Origin: Pseudomonas sp. R5-89-07
GTDB taxonomy: Bacteria; Pseudomonadota; Gammaproteobacteria; Pseudomonadales; Pseudomonadaceae
DNA: 64,000 nt
Assembly (NCBI RefSeq): GCF_003851685.1
Contig: NZ_CP027727.1
Coordinates: forward strand, 186,001 to 250,000
Reading direction: 5' to 3'
Below the pieces are notes generated by a model that worked only from the letters and a program-made list of their open reading frames with translations, had not been told where the DNA came from and did not search any database. A program made the position numbers and the translations under genes. Positions 1 to 9,800 of the stretch are shown here, in pieces (within the stretch, counting starts at the first letter, position 1; every line of letters begins with the position of its first letter).

Positions 1-1107
1 ATCATCATCCCTTGCTACAACGAAGGCGATAACGTCGCCGACACCATGGCGGCCGCATTGGCCCAGGTGTATCCGAACATTGAGGTGATTGCAGTCAACG
101 ACGGCTCCAGCGACAACACCGCCGCCGTGCTCGACGCGTTGGCGCTGCAACACCCACGCCTGCGCGTGCTGCACCTGGCGCAGAACCAGGGCAAGGCCGT
201 GGCCCTGCGCATGGGGGCAGTGGCCGCGCGCAGCGAATACCTGGTGTGCATCGATGGCGATGCGTTGCTCGACAAGAACGCGGCGGCCTACATGGTCGCG
301 CCGATGCTCGACAACCCGCGCCTGGGCGCCGTGACCGGCAACCCGCGCATCCGTACACGCTCCACCCTGATCGGCCGCGTCCAAGTGGGCGAGTTCTCCT
401 CGATCATCGGTTTGATCAAGCGTACCCAGCGCGTGTTCGGGCGAATCTTCACCGTGTCGGGCGTGGTGGTGGCCTTCCGTAAAAAGGCGCTGGACCGCAT
501 CGATTACTGGAGCACCGACATGATCACCGAGGACATCGATGTCAGTTGGAAGCTGCAGCTCGACCACTGGGCGATCTTCTACGAACCGCGCGCGCTGTGC
601 TGGATCCTTATGCCTGAAACCGTCGGCGGCCTGTGGAAACAGCGGCTGCGCTGGGCCCAGGGCGGGGCTGAAGTGCTGTTCAAGAATATCCGTGGCATCT
701 GGCAATGGCGCCATCGCTACCTGTGGCCGCTGCTGTTCGAATACTGCCTGTCCACCGGCTGGGCGTTCACCTTCCTGCTCTCGGTGTTTTTCTGGGGGCT
801 GGGTAAATTCATGGTGTTGCCGCAGGCGATTACCGTCGACTCCCTGGTGCCGCCAGCATTTACCGGGCTGGTGCTGGCGATGGTGTGCCTGCTGCAATTC
901 GCGGTGAGCATCCTGATCGACCGCCGTTATGAAAAAGACCTGTGGAAAACCCTGTTCTGGACCGTGTGGTACCCGATGGTGTTCTGGCTGGTGAGCCTGT
1001 TCACCACGCTGGTCAGCTTTCCCAAGGTGTTGTTCAACCAGCACCAGCAACGCGCCCGCTGGGTCAGCCCGGACCGTGGTATCAAACCTGCCCAAGAGGA
1101 GGCGTGA
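1..1107 (+). CDS. pgaC: Poly-beta-1,6-N-acetylglucosamine synthase, PgaC (5' end outside window)
   Basis: Inner-membrane family 2 glycosyltransferase that polymerises UDP-GlcNAc into the biofilm polysaccharide PNAG. The reading frame is open from base 1, so the N-terminal membrane segments lie upstream. Visible GT2 motifs are VNDGSSDNT, the metal-binding IDGDALLD, the [10 protein letters not shown] acceptor region and the QxxRW signature (QRLRWAQGG). Several hydrophobic segments follow, as expected for PgaC/IcaA. The gene ends 2 bases before pgaD, which supports an operon. The family assignment is firm; only activity is inferred. PgaC/PgaD pairs are known to be activated by c-di-GMP, and two c-di-GMP enzymes are encoded later in this window. 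Confidence 0.93.
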   Translation: MIIPCYNEGDNVADTMAAALAQVYPNIEVIAVNDGSSDNTAAVLDALALQHPRLRVLHLAQNQGKAVALRMGAVAARSEYLVCIDGDALLDKNAAAYMVAPMLDNPRLGAVTGNPRIRTRSTLIGRVQVGEFSSIIGLIKRTQRVFGRIFTVSGVVVAFRKKALDRIDYWSTDMITEDIDVSWKLQLDHWAIFYEPRALCWILMPETVGGLWKQRLRWAQGGAEVLFKNIRGIWQWRHRYLWPLLFEYCLSTGWAFTFLLSVFFWGLGKFMVLPQAITVDSLVPPAFTGLVLAMVCLLQFAVSILIDRRYEKDLWKTLFWTVWYPMVFWLVSLFTTLVSFPKVLFNQHQQRARWVSPDRGIKPAQEEA

Positions 1108-1109
1108 CG

Positions 1110-1592
1110 ATGAAACTGGTCAGAACCCGCCAGAACCTGGTGATGTGGATTATCGATGTGTTGCTCACCCTGCTGGCCTGGGGCGGCCTGGTCTGGCTGC
1201 TGGCCCGGGGCATGAACGCCATGCTCGAAACTCACGGCGGCCCGCGCCTGGAAGCGCCGATCTTCGCCGCGCTCAACACCCTGCAGACCTACCTGTGGAT
1301 CGCGCTGTTCAACGCCGTGATCCTGATCGCCTGGGCGCGCTACCAGCAACGCAAAGGCCGCAAGTTCGCCCAGCGTCGCGCCGAAGCGAATGCCCTCAGC
1401 GACCAGCACCTGAGCAAAAGCTTCAACCTCGGCGAGGGCGACCTCGAACAACTGCGTCGGCCTGGCGTGCTGGTAATCCACAACGACGAAGAGGGCGGTG
1501 TGGAAGGCGTGAAGGCCCACGTGTCCCGCGACGTCGAACGCCCCGGCCTGGCCCTGGTGCCCGGCGCTGAAAAAGACAAAGGCATTGGCTAG
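1110..1592 (+). CDS. pgaD: PgaD-like accessory protein of PNAG synthesis
   Basis: A 160-residue membrane protein that directly follows pgaC. The start is the ATG at 1110, preceded by the Shine-Dalgarno-like AAGAGGAGG inside the end of pgaC. Two hydrophobic segments are visible (about residues 10-32 and 55-75), followed by a charged cytoplasmic tail with RRAEANALSDQHLSKSF. PgaD proteins of this size and topology form a c-di-GMP-binding complex with PgaC. The C-terminal approximately 50 residues are not something I recognise and may be lineage specific. The assignment rests on size, topology and the invariant neighbour. Confidence 0.85.
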   Translation: MKLVRTRQNLVMWIIDVLLTLLAWGGLVWLLARGMNAMLETHGGPRLEAPIFAALNTLQTYLWIALFNAVILIAWARYQQRKGRKFAQRRAEANALSDQHLSKSFNLGEGDLEQLRRPGVLVIHNDEEGGVEGVKAHVSRDVERPGLALVPGAEKDKGIG

Positions 1593-1604
1593 CCTCAATT
1601 GCAA

Positions 1605-1692
1605 TGTGGGAGGGGGCTTGCCCCCGATAGCGGAGTGTCAGCCACAAATATCTGGCTGATACACCGCCATCGGGGGCAAGCCCCCTCCCACA
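1605..1692. repeat. Paired inverted REP elements
   Basis: Two convergent copies of the TGTGGGAGGGGGCTTGCCCCCGA type separated by about 35 bases, forming a long potential hairpin just after pgaD. The same unit recurs near 27324, 27493, 30841, 50568, 55017, 57789 and 63736. It may act as a transcription barrier or mRNA stabiliser. Confidence 0.9.
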
Positions 1693-2059
1693 TAGGCCAT
1701 TTCAAATTTCAAAAAGTGGTGGTGGTTCAAACCCTGCTGCTGGAATTCCGATAAGTGGGATCCAATTCACAAAACCCCCGCGAACTTTCCTCCAATCCTC
1801 GGTACTAACCTAACTCGACGACACCTGATGGCTAAATAATGGCGATTAAGGATTGATCAGTCGAACCACCATCGAAACAGCCGCCGCCGGTCGGATTAAA
1901 CGTCTCAGCAATCCCATCGGAAGCTGCCCGATGAATATTTATTTTTATTAATCAAGAAGTTAGTCGGATAACGCGCTCGAACACCCAACAGCCCCAACGT
2001 CTTGGACGGCTGCAAGTTCGATGTTAGTTTGCCGGCCCTTGATTTTCGACGGATCGAAC
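1693..2059. other. Intergenic region upstream of the TPS/CDI locus
   Basis: This 367-base stretch has no convincing coding frame. It is more AT-rich than its surroundings, especially the run around 1935-1955 (ATATTTATTTTTATTAATC), and probably carries the promoter of the tpsB-tpsA operon. I could not pick a defensible -35/-10 pair. Confidence 0.4.
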
Positions 2060-3781
2060 ATGCCTCTGTTAATGCCACGGACTCGGTTTCTTCTATGCAC
2101 CTTCCTGCTCACTTGCCTGGGCTTGAACACTGCATTCGCCGCCCCCACCCCCGGCGACCAGGACCTGATCCGCGACCGTCAGAACCGCCTGCTCGAAGAG
2201 CAGCAACGGCGCCTGCAGGAACTCCAGGACCTGCCCGGCAAAGCCGCCAAACCCGAAGCCCCGGCTGCCCCCGCCGACACGCGCTGCTTTCCGATCAAGA
2301 ACATCGAACTCAAAGGCGCCGACAGCCTGCCGGCCTCCGACCGTGAGCGCCTGCTCAAGCCTTATATCGGCCAGTGCCTGGGTGTGTCCCAGCTCAACGA
2401 ACTGCTCAAGGCCATCACCGACTATTACCTCGGCAAAGGCCGCGTCACCAGCCGCGCCTACCTGCCGCAGCAAGACCTTTCCAGCGGCCACCTGCAAGTG
2501 CTGGTGGTGGAAGGCAAGCTCGAAGCCCTGAAAAGCGCCGAGGGCAGCACGGTGACCGAGCGTGAATTGGCCATGGCCTTTCCCGGCAAGGTCGGCGAAG
2601 CGCTGAACCTGCGTGAAATCGAGCAACTGGTGGACCAGCTCAACCGCCTGCCGTCCAAACAGGCGCAGATGGAGCTGACCCCCGGCAGCCAGGTCGGCGG
2701 CAGTGAAGTGGTGGTCAAGAACACGCCGCAAAAGCCCTGGCGCGCCAGCCTGTCGCGCAATAACGACGGCCAGAAAAGCACCGGCGAACAGCAATGGGGC
2801 GCCGGCCTTGAGTGGGACAGCCCGCTGGGCCTGGGCGACCAGTTGATGCTGCGCGGCGGCCACGATGCGGTCAGCGACCACCAGAAGACCTCGAAAAACA
2901 CCCTGCTCTACTACAACGTGCCGTGGGGTTGGTGGAACTTCAGTTACACCTACAACGAAAGCGACTACCGCACCTACATCGTGGCCGATAACGCCAAGTT
3001 CAAGCAGGACGGCGACAACCAGAACCACCAACTGCGCGCCGAGCGGGTAATCCATCGCGACGACGTGAGCAAGACCTCGGTCAACGTCGGCCTGGCGCAC
3101 CTGCGCACCAACAACTACCTCCTCGACGTGCGCACCGCGCCCAGCAGCAACCGCCTCAGCGAACTGCAACTGGGCATCAACCACGGCCGGCGCATCGGCA
3201 GCGCTTTCGTCAACCTCGACCTGGGCATGCAAAGCGGCATCGGCCTGCTCGACGCCCAGTCGCAGGAAGAGCGCGATTCCCTGGGCCGACGTCAGCCGAA
3301 CTCGCGCTACCGCAAATACACCGCCACCCTCAGCTACCTGCAACCGTTCAGCCTGTGGGGCGAGTCGTTCAGTTTTTCCAGCCTGGCCACCGGCCAACGC
3401 AGCGAAGACATCCTCTTCAGCCCACAACGCATGAGCCTGGGCGGCTCCGCCTCGGTACGCGGCTTCAAAGACCAGCAGCTCACCGGCGACAGCGGCGGCT
3501 ACTGGCGCAACGAAGTGCGCTGGGCGCGCCCGGTGACCCTCGACTGGATGCGCCCGGCCTTCGCCGAATACGGCGCCAGCGTCGGCTACGACCAGGGCGT
3601 GATCAGCAACGACCGCTACAACGACAACCTGCATGGGCGGGTCTCCAGCAACTCCCTGGAGCTGTTCGCCCGCGGCAAACACGTCAGCACCAGCGTGACC
3701 TTTGCCCACTCGTTAGAAAGACCTGGCGTGATCACTGAGCGCGAAGCGCCGATCTACTTCCGCATGGACTTCTTCCTGTAA
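2060..3781 (+). CDS. cdiB: Two-partner secretion outer-membrane transporter, ShlB/FhaC/CdiB family
   Basis: A 573-residue TpsB protein that exports the large exoprotein encoded 31 bases downstream. The ATG at 2060 gives a signal peptide (LLCTFLLTCLGLNTAFA) ending near residue 28; longer in-frame starts add an implausible N-terminus. Next come a charged helix (IRDRQNRLLEEQQRRLQEL), a POTRA domain beginning CFPIKNIELKGAD, a second POTRA-like part, and the ShlB barrel with GLEWDSPLGLGDQ and SVRGFKDQQLTGDSG (VRGF/Y motif of loop L6). The C-terminus IYFRMDFFL ends in the aromatic/hydrophobic signature used by the Bam machinery. The symbol cdiB is inferred from the downstream gene. Confidence 0.92.
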   Translation: MPLLMPRTRFLLCTFLLTCLGLNTAFAAPTPGDQDLIRDRQNRLLEEQQRRLQELQDLPGKAAKPEAPAAPADTRCFPIKNIELKGADSLPASDRERLLKPYIGQCLGVSQLNELLKAITDYYLGKGRVTSRAYLPQQDLSSGHLQVLVVEGKLEALKSAEGSTVTERELAMAFPGKVGEALNLREIEQLVDQLNRLPSKQAQMELTPGSQVGGSEVVVKNTPQKPWRASLSRNNDGQKSTGEQQWGAGLEWDSPLGLGDQLMLRGGHDAVSDHQKTSKNTLLYYNVPWGWWNFSYTYNESDYRTYIVADNAKFKQDGDNQNHQLRAERVIHRDDVSKTSVNVGLAHLRTNNYLLDVRTAPSSNRLSELQLGINHGRRIGSAFVNLDLGMQSGIGLLDAQSQEERDSLGRRQPNSRYRKYTATLSYLQPFSLWGESFSFSSLATGQRSEDILFSPQRMSLGGSASVRGFKDQQLTGDSGGYWRNEVRWARPVTLDWMRPAFAEYGASVGYDQGVISNDRYNDNLHGRVSSNSLELFARGKHVSTSVTFAHSLERPGVITEREAPIYFRMDFFL

Positions 3782-3812
3782 TTCAACGCCCCGCTGCAAT
3801 GAGAACCTGACA

Positions 3813-6800
3813 ATGGACGTTCGCCAATTCGCCTTCCTGGCCCGCCAACCTTCTGCTGCCCTGAAGCCGCGCAATTCGTTCTTCGGCCTGCCCAAGCGCG
3901 GGCTGGCGTTGATCCTCGCCAACGCGCTGTTCTGGCAGCCGCTGCTGGCCCAGGCCGAGGGCATCGTGGTCAGCGCGCCGGGCACTACAGTCGGCCAGGC
4001 GGGCAATGGCGTGCCGGTGGTGAACATCGCCACGCCCAACGGCGCAGGCTTGTCCCATAACCAGTTCCAGCAGTACAACGTCGGCCCCAACGGCGTGATC
4101 CTCAACAACGCCACCGGTACCCTGGTGAACACCCAACTGGGTGGCTACATCGTCGGCAACCCCAACCTCAAGGGCGGCGCGGCCAGCGTCATCCTCAACG
4201 AAGTCAACGGCGGCAGCGCCAGCCAGTTGCGCGGCTACACCGAAGTGGCGGGGCAGTCGGCCAAGGTCATCGTCGCCAACCCCTACGGGATTACCTGCAG
4301 CGGTTGCGGCTTTATCAACACGCCCAACGTGACCCTGACCACCGGCAAACCCATCATCGACTCGACCGGCCAGCTGAAAAGTTACCAGGTCGACGGCGGC
4401 GCCGTGACCATCGACGGCGAAGGGCTGAACGCCAGCAATGTCGACCGTTTCGACATCATCACCCGCTCGGCCAAGATCAACGCGCAAATCAATGCCCGCG
4501 AACTCAACGTGATCGCCGGGCGCAACGACGTCGATGCGCAAAGCCTGAACACCACCCCACGCGCCGACGATGGCAGCGCCAAGCCGGAGCTGGCGATTGA
4601 CTCCTCGGCCCTGGGCGGCATGTATGCTGGCGCGATCAAACTGGTAGGCACCGAAGCGGGCGTGGGCGTGAAGCTCGACGGCACGCTGGCGGCCAGTGGT
4701 GGGGATATCCAGCTCGACGCCAACGGGCGCTTGAGCATGGCGCAGGCGGCGGCCACCGGGAACGTCAAGGTCACCGCGCAGAATGTCGACCTGACCGACA
4801 AGGTCTACGCCAACGGCAACGTGCAGGTCACCAGCGCTCAAGACCTGGTCAACCGCAAGAGCATCGCCGCCGGCCAGCGCATCGAGCTCAACGCGGCCAA
4901 CGTGAGCAACCCCGGCATCATCGAGGCCGGCGTCGCCGCCGACAACAGCCGCAACACCACTGGCGACCTGGTGGTCAACGCGCAAACCGTCACCACCTCC
5001 GGCAACCTGCTGGCCAGCCGCGCCCTGGCGGTCACCGCCGCGCAAGCGCTGACCAACCAGGGCGCGGTCATCCAGGCCAAGAACATCGAAGTCAGCAGCG
5101 CCAATCTGACCAACCAGGGCGCCAGCGCACGCCTGTTCGGCGAGCAGAGCCTGGCGATCACCTCGCCGGCCATCGTCAACCTCGGCGGCTTGATTCGCTT
5201 CGGCGAAGGCCAGGCTGCCACGCTCAACAGCGCCTCCCTGGACAACCGTCAGGGCCGTATCGAAATGGCCGGTGGCAGCCTGGTCGTCACCAGCGCCAAC
5301 TTCAACAACAGCGGCGGGCAAGTCATCGCCAACGACCTGACCGTCAACGCCGGCAACCTGAACAACCAGAACGGCGTGCTGGTGGGCAAAACCGCCACCG
5401 TCAATGCCAGCGACCTCGACAACAGCCTCAAGGGCCTGATCCAGGCGGACGGCGGCGCGCTCAACCTCACCGTTGCCAACGCCTTCAACAACAACCAGGG
5501 TTTCGCCCAGGCCAGCACCGACCTCAACGTGAACGCGGGCAGCCTCAGCAACAACGCAGCCGGCGTGCTCAGCGCCGACACCGGCAAGCTGACCCTCACC
5601 GCCGCGCAACAGCTCAACAACGCCCAGGGCCGCCTGCAGGCCGGGCAGGACGATATCGAACTGCACGCCGCCCAGCTGAATAACCAGAGCGGTGTGATCG
5701 TCGGCAAGCAATTGCTGCTCGACGTTGCTGGCGGTGACATCGACAACCGCGCCGGGCGCGTGCTGGGCGACCAACTCGACGTGCGCGCATCAGGCCTCGA
5801 CAACCGCAGCGCCGGCCTGCTGGCCGGTGGCGCCCAGGGCGTGAGCCTGCTGCTCAAAGGCCCGGGCCAGTTGCTCAACGCTCAAGGCCGTATCCAGAGC
5901 GAAGGCCTGCTGCAACTGCAGGGCGAGCGTTTCGACAACAGCGCCGGCATCCTGCTGGGCCAGACGGTCGACGTGACCGCACAGACCTTCAACAACAGCA
6001 ACAAAGGTGCACTGGTCAGCGATGGCGGCGACGTGGTGCTCAAGGTCAGCGACCTGCTCACCAACGTCGGCGGCCAGATCGACGCGGGCGAGCGCAGCGT
6101 GCTGGTCAAGCAACTCACCACCCTTAACAACGACGGCGGCACCCTGCGCGGCAAGCGCGTGGACATTGCCGCGCAGCACCTGAACAACGACAACGGCCAA
6201 CTGCTGGCTGGCGCCGAAGGCGTGAGCTACAGCGGCCAGGACCTGAGCAACCGCAAGGGCCTGATCCTCAGCGGTGGCGCGCCCACCGTACTGACCACCG
6301 GCAGCCTGCAAAACCAGGACGGCACGGTGCAAGGCGACAGCCTGAACATCACCGCCGCCAGCGTCGACAACAGCAACGGCGGCCTGCTGGCGAGCCTGGT
6401 GGGTGACCTGCAACTGACCGTGCAAGCCCTGGCCAACCGTGGCGGCAAACTGTTCGGCAAAGAACAGGTGACCCTCAGCGGCGCCACCCTCGACAACAGC
6501 GCGGGCGGCCAGATCAGTGGCAACCAGCTCACCCTCACCTCCCGCGACACCCTCACCAACCAGGGCGGCCTGATCGAAGCCAACCAGGGCCTGACCCTCA
6601 CCGGCGGCAACCTGGACAACAGCGCCAACGGCCAACTGCGCGCGCTGGGCGGTGCCAGCAGCAGCCTCAACCTCAGTGGCCAGGTGAACAACCAGAACGG
6701 CACCCTCGAATTCGGCAGCCAGGCCTTCAGCCTTGATGCAGCCAGCCTCAACAACCAGAGCGGCATGCTGCAACACGCCGGCACCGGCCTGTTCCACCTC

Positions 6801-9800
6801 AACACCGCCGGCCTCTCCGGCAGCCAGGGCAATATCCAGGGCATGGGCAGCGCCGACTGGGCGTTCGGTAAAGTCGACGGCCTGGGCCGCGTGCAGCTCA
6901 ACGAAGTGCTTACCTACAAGAGCGACCAGGCCCTGGCCCTCAAGGCCGGTGACCGCATGGCCAGCGCCAAGGGCTTGATCCTCAACGTGGCCAGCCTGGA
7001 CAACGCCGGCGAACTGCTCAGCGACGGTGACATCAGCATCACCACCGGCGATATCAACAACAGTGGCCGCGTCTCGGCCCTGCAAACCCTCACCGTCGCC
7101 GCGAACAACCTCAACCAGAACGGCGGCCGCCTGGCGGCAACCAATGCCCGCCTGACGCTCAGCGGCACCCTGGCCAACCTCGGTTTCCTCACCGCCCGCC
7201 AGCAACTGGATATCGCCGCCGCGCAAATCGACAACCGCGGCACCCTCGGTGCCCAGGGCGCGGTGAACCTCACTGCGGTCAACGGCATCACCAATGCGGC
7301 CGATTCGCTGTTGTTCAGCGGCGGCGACATGACCTTGCGCAGCAATGGCTTCAGCAACAGCTATGGCGACGTCTACAGCAAAGGCGACTTGAGCTTCGCC
7401 GCACGGGATGGCGGGCGTGCCGTGCTGTTCAGCAACCGTTCCGGCACCGTGGAAAGCGAAGGTTCGATCGGCATCAATGCAGGCTTTATCGAAAACGCCA
7501 AGGACGAATTCGAACTCGGGCAGACGCTCACCACCGGTAGCTTGTATTGGGTTTGTTCGCAACACTGCGGCGAGAAAGACGACTGGGAACGTGGCGAGAT
7601 CACCATCTACGAAACGTACCTTGAGGCGGCGACCAAGGACTCAGTATCGGCGCGCCTGGTGGCTGGCAAAAACATGCTGCTGCAAGGCGACAATGTGCAG
7701 AACCGCTACAGCCTGATGGCCGCCAATGGCGACCTGAGCATCACCGCCGGTGACCTGCTCAATCAGGGCGCGGCCACGCGCACGGGGCAGCGCAAGATTG
7801 TCGTCAACACGCCGGGGCACGTTCCCGACGATTTGTTTGAGCGCATGCGCTATGTCGACGTTCCCGCGTTCAATGCGGCCACGGCGGCGGGCAATTTCGA
7901 TAAGGCGCGCTTCGAAGAACTGAAAAACCGTTCGCCCAATAGCTGGCCTTTCGTCCACTCAAGCGACGTCACCACCTGGACCGACAACGGCGGCCCTGGC
8001 TACGACGCCACCCTGCAAGCCGGCGGCACGGTCAACCTCAACGTCGCCCGCACCCTGCAAAACGGCACGCTGCACAACAACACCCTGGCCCAGTTGACCG
8101 GCACCCTCGGCGACGACCAGACCGGCATCCCCGTCGGCGGCATCAACATCAACCTGAGCAAACACGCCAACGACCCGAGCGCCCAGGCGCCCGGCAGCGT
8201 GTTGCCTGTAGTGGGCGTGGCCCCTGGCGGCGGCTTCGTGCCCGTGGATTACACCGGCACCGCCTTCGCCCCGGTCGACCCCACCACCTCGCCCACCTTC
8301 CAACTGCCCAAGGGCGGATACGGCCTGTTCGTCAAGAACGCCGACCCCACCAGCCACTACCTGATCGAGACCAACCCCGAGTTCACCTCGGTATCGGGCT
8401 TCTTCAGCTCCGACTACATGCTCGGCAAACTCGGCTTCAACTCCGATAACGCCTGGCGCCGCCTCGGTGATGGCCAGTACGAAACCCGCCTGATCCGCGA
8501 CGCCGTGCTCGCGCAAACCGGCCAACGCTTCCTCGCTGGCGGCCTGTACAGCGACGCCGACCAGTTCCGTTACCTGATGGACAACGCCCTGGCCAGCAAA
8601 GACGCCCTGCGCCTGAGCCTCGGCGTGTCCCTCACCGGCCAGCAGGTCGGCGCCCTGACCCACGACATCGTGTGGATGGAAAACCGCGTCATCGACGGCC
8701 AGACCGTGCTCGTCCCGGTGCTCTACCTGGCCCAGGCCGACTCGCGCAACGTGCGCGGCAACAGCCTGATCCAGGGCCGCGACCTCAACCTGGTCACCGG
8801 CGGCGACCTGATCAACGTCGGCACCCTGCGCGCCAGCAACAACCTCTCCGCCGTCAGCAGCGGCAGTATCTACACCGGCGGCCTGGTCGAAGCCGGCAAC
8901 AACCTGAACCTGCTGGCCCAGGACAGCATCCGTAACGCCATGGCCGGCGAAATCCGCGGCAAGCAAGTCAGCCTCACCGCACTCAAAGGCGATGTCATCA
9001 ACGACAACACCGCCATCCAGGTACGTGACGGCGCCGGCATGCGCACCCTCACCGACAACAGCGCCGGCACCATCGTCGCCCGCGAAAACCTCGCCATCGA
9101 CGCCGGCCGCGACCTCACCAACCGCGGCGCCCTCACCGCTGGCAACGACGCCAACCTCACCGCCGGCCGCGACCTCAACCTCATCGCCGCCAGCGACACC
9201 AGCGTCAAGCACGAGACCCGCGAAGGCGGCGAAAAATCCAGCATCACCACCGACGTCAAAAACCTCGCCGCCAGCGTCACGGCGGGCGGCAGCATCAACA
9301 TGCAAGCCGGGCAAGACGTCAACATCATCGGCAGCAACGCCACCGCCGGCAAAGACCTCACCATTGCCGCCGGCCGCGACCTTAACGTTGCCTCGGTCAG
9401 CGACATGCACAACGTCGAAGGCAAGGAAAAAGACGGCAAGAAACGCATCAAGACCTCGGACGACCAGACTACTCAAGTGGCGAGCGTGCTGACGGCGGGT
9501 GGGAATTTTGTCAGCCAGGCCGGGCGTGACACCACGATCGTGGCGAGCAGGATCAGTGCGGGGAATGAGGCTTATCTGTATAGCGGGGATAAGTTGAGTT
9601 TGTTGGCGGCTGAGAACAGTACGCATACGTTGTATGACATGAAGAAAAACAGCGGCTGGGGTTCCAAGAAAACTCAGCGCGACGAGGTCACTCGCATTAC
9701 CAACGTCGGTACTGAAATCAAGACCGGCGGCGATCTGATACTCAAGAGTGAAGGCGATCAGACCTATCAACTTGCTAAGCTTCAAAGCGGCAAGGACATC

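Noticed and set aside
2093..3709. Very long antisense frame (538 codons) over tpsB
   Set aside because: It is an artefact of high GC third positions in the real gene; no ribosome-binding site, and the composition is that of a reversed complement.
9101..9200. Regular repeats in cdiA considered as a CRISPR or tandem DNA repeat
   Set aside because: They are degenerate protein-level FHA repeats of variable length, without constant DNA repeats or spacers. No CRISPR array is seen in the window.
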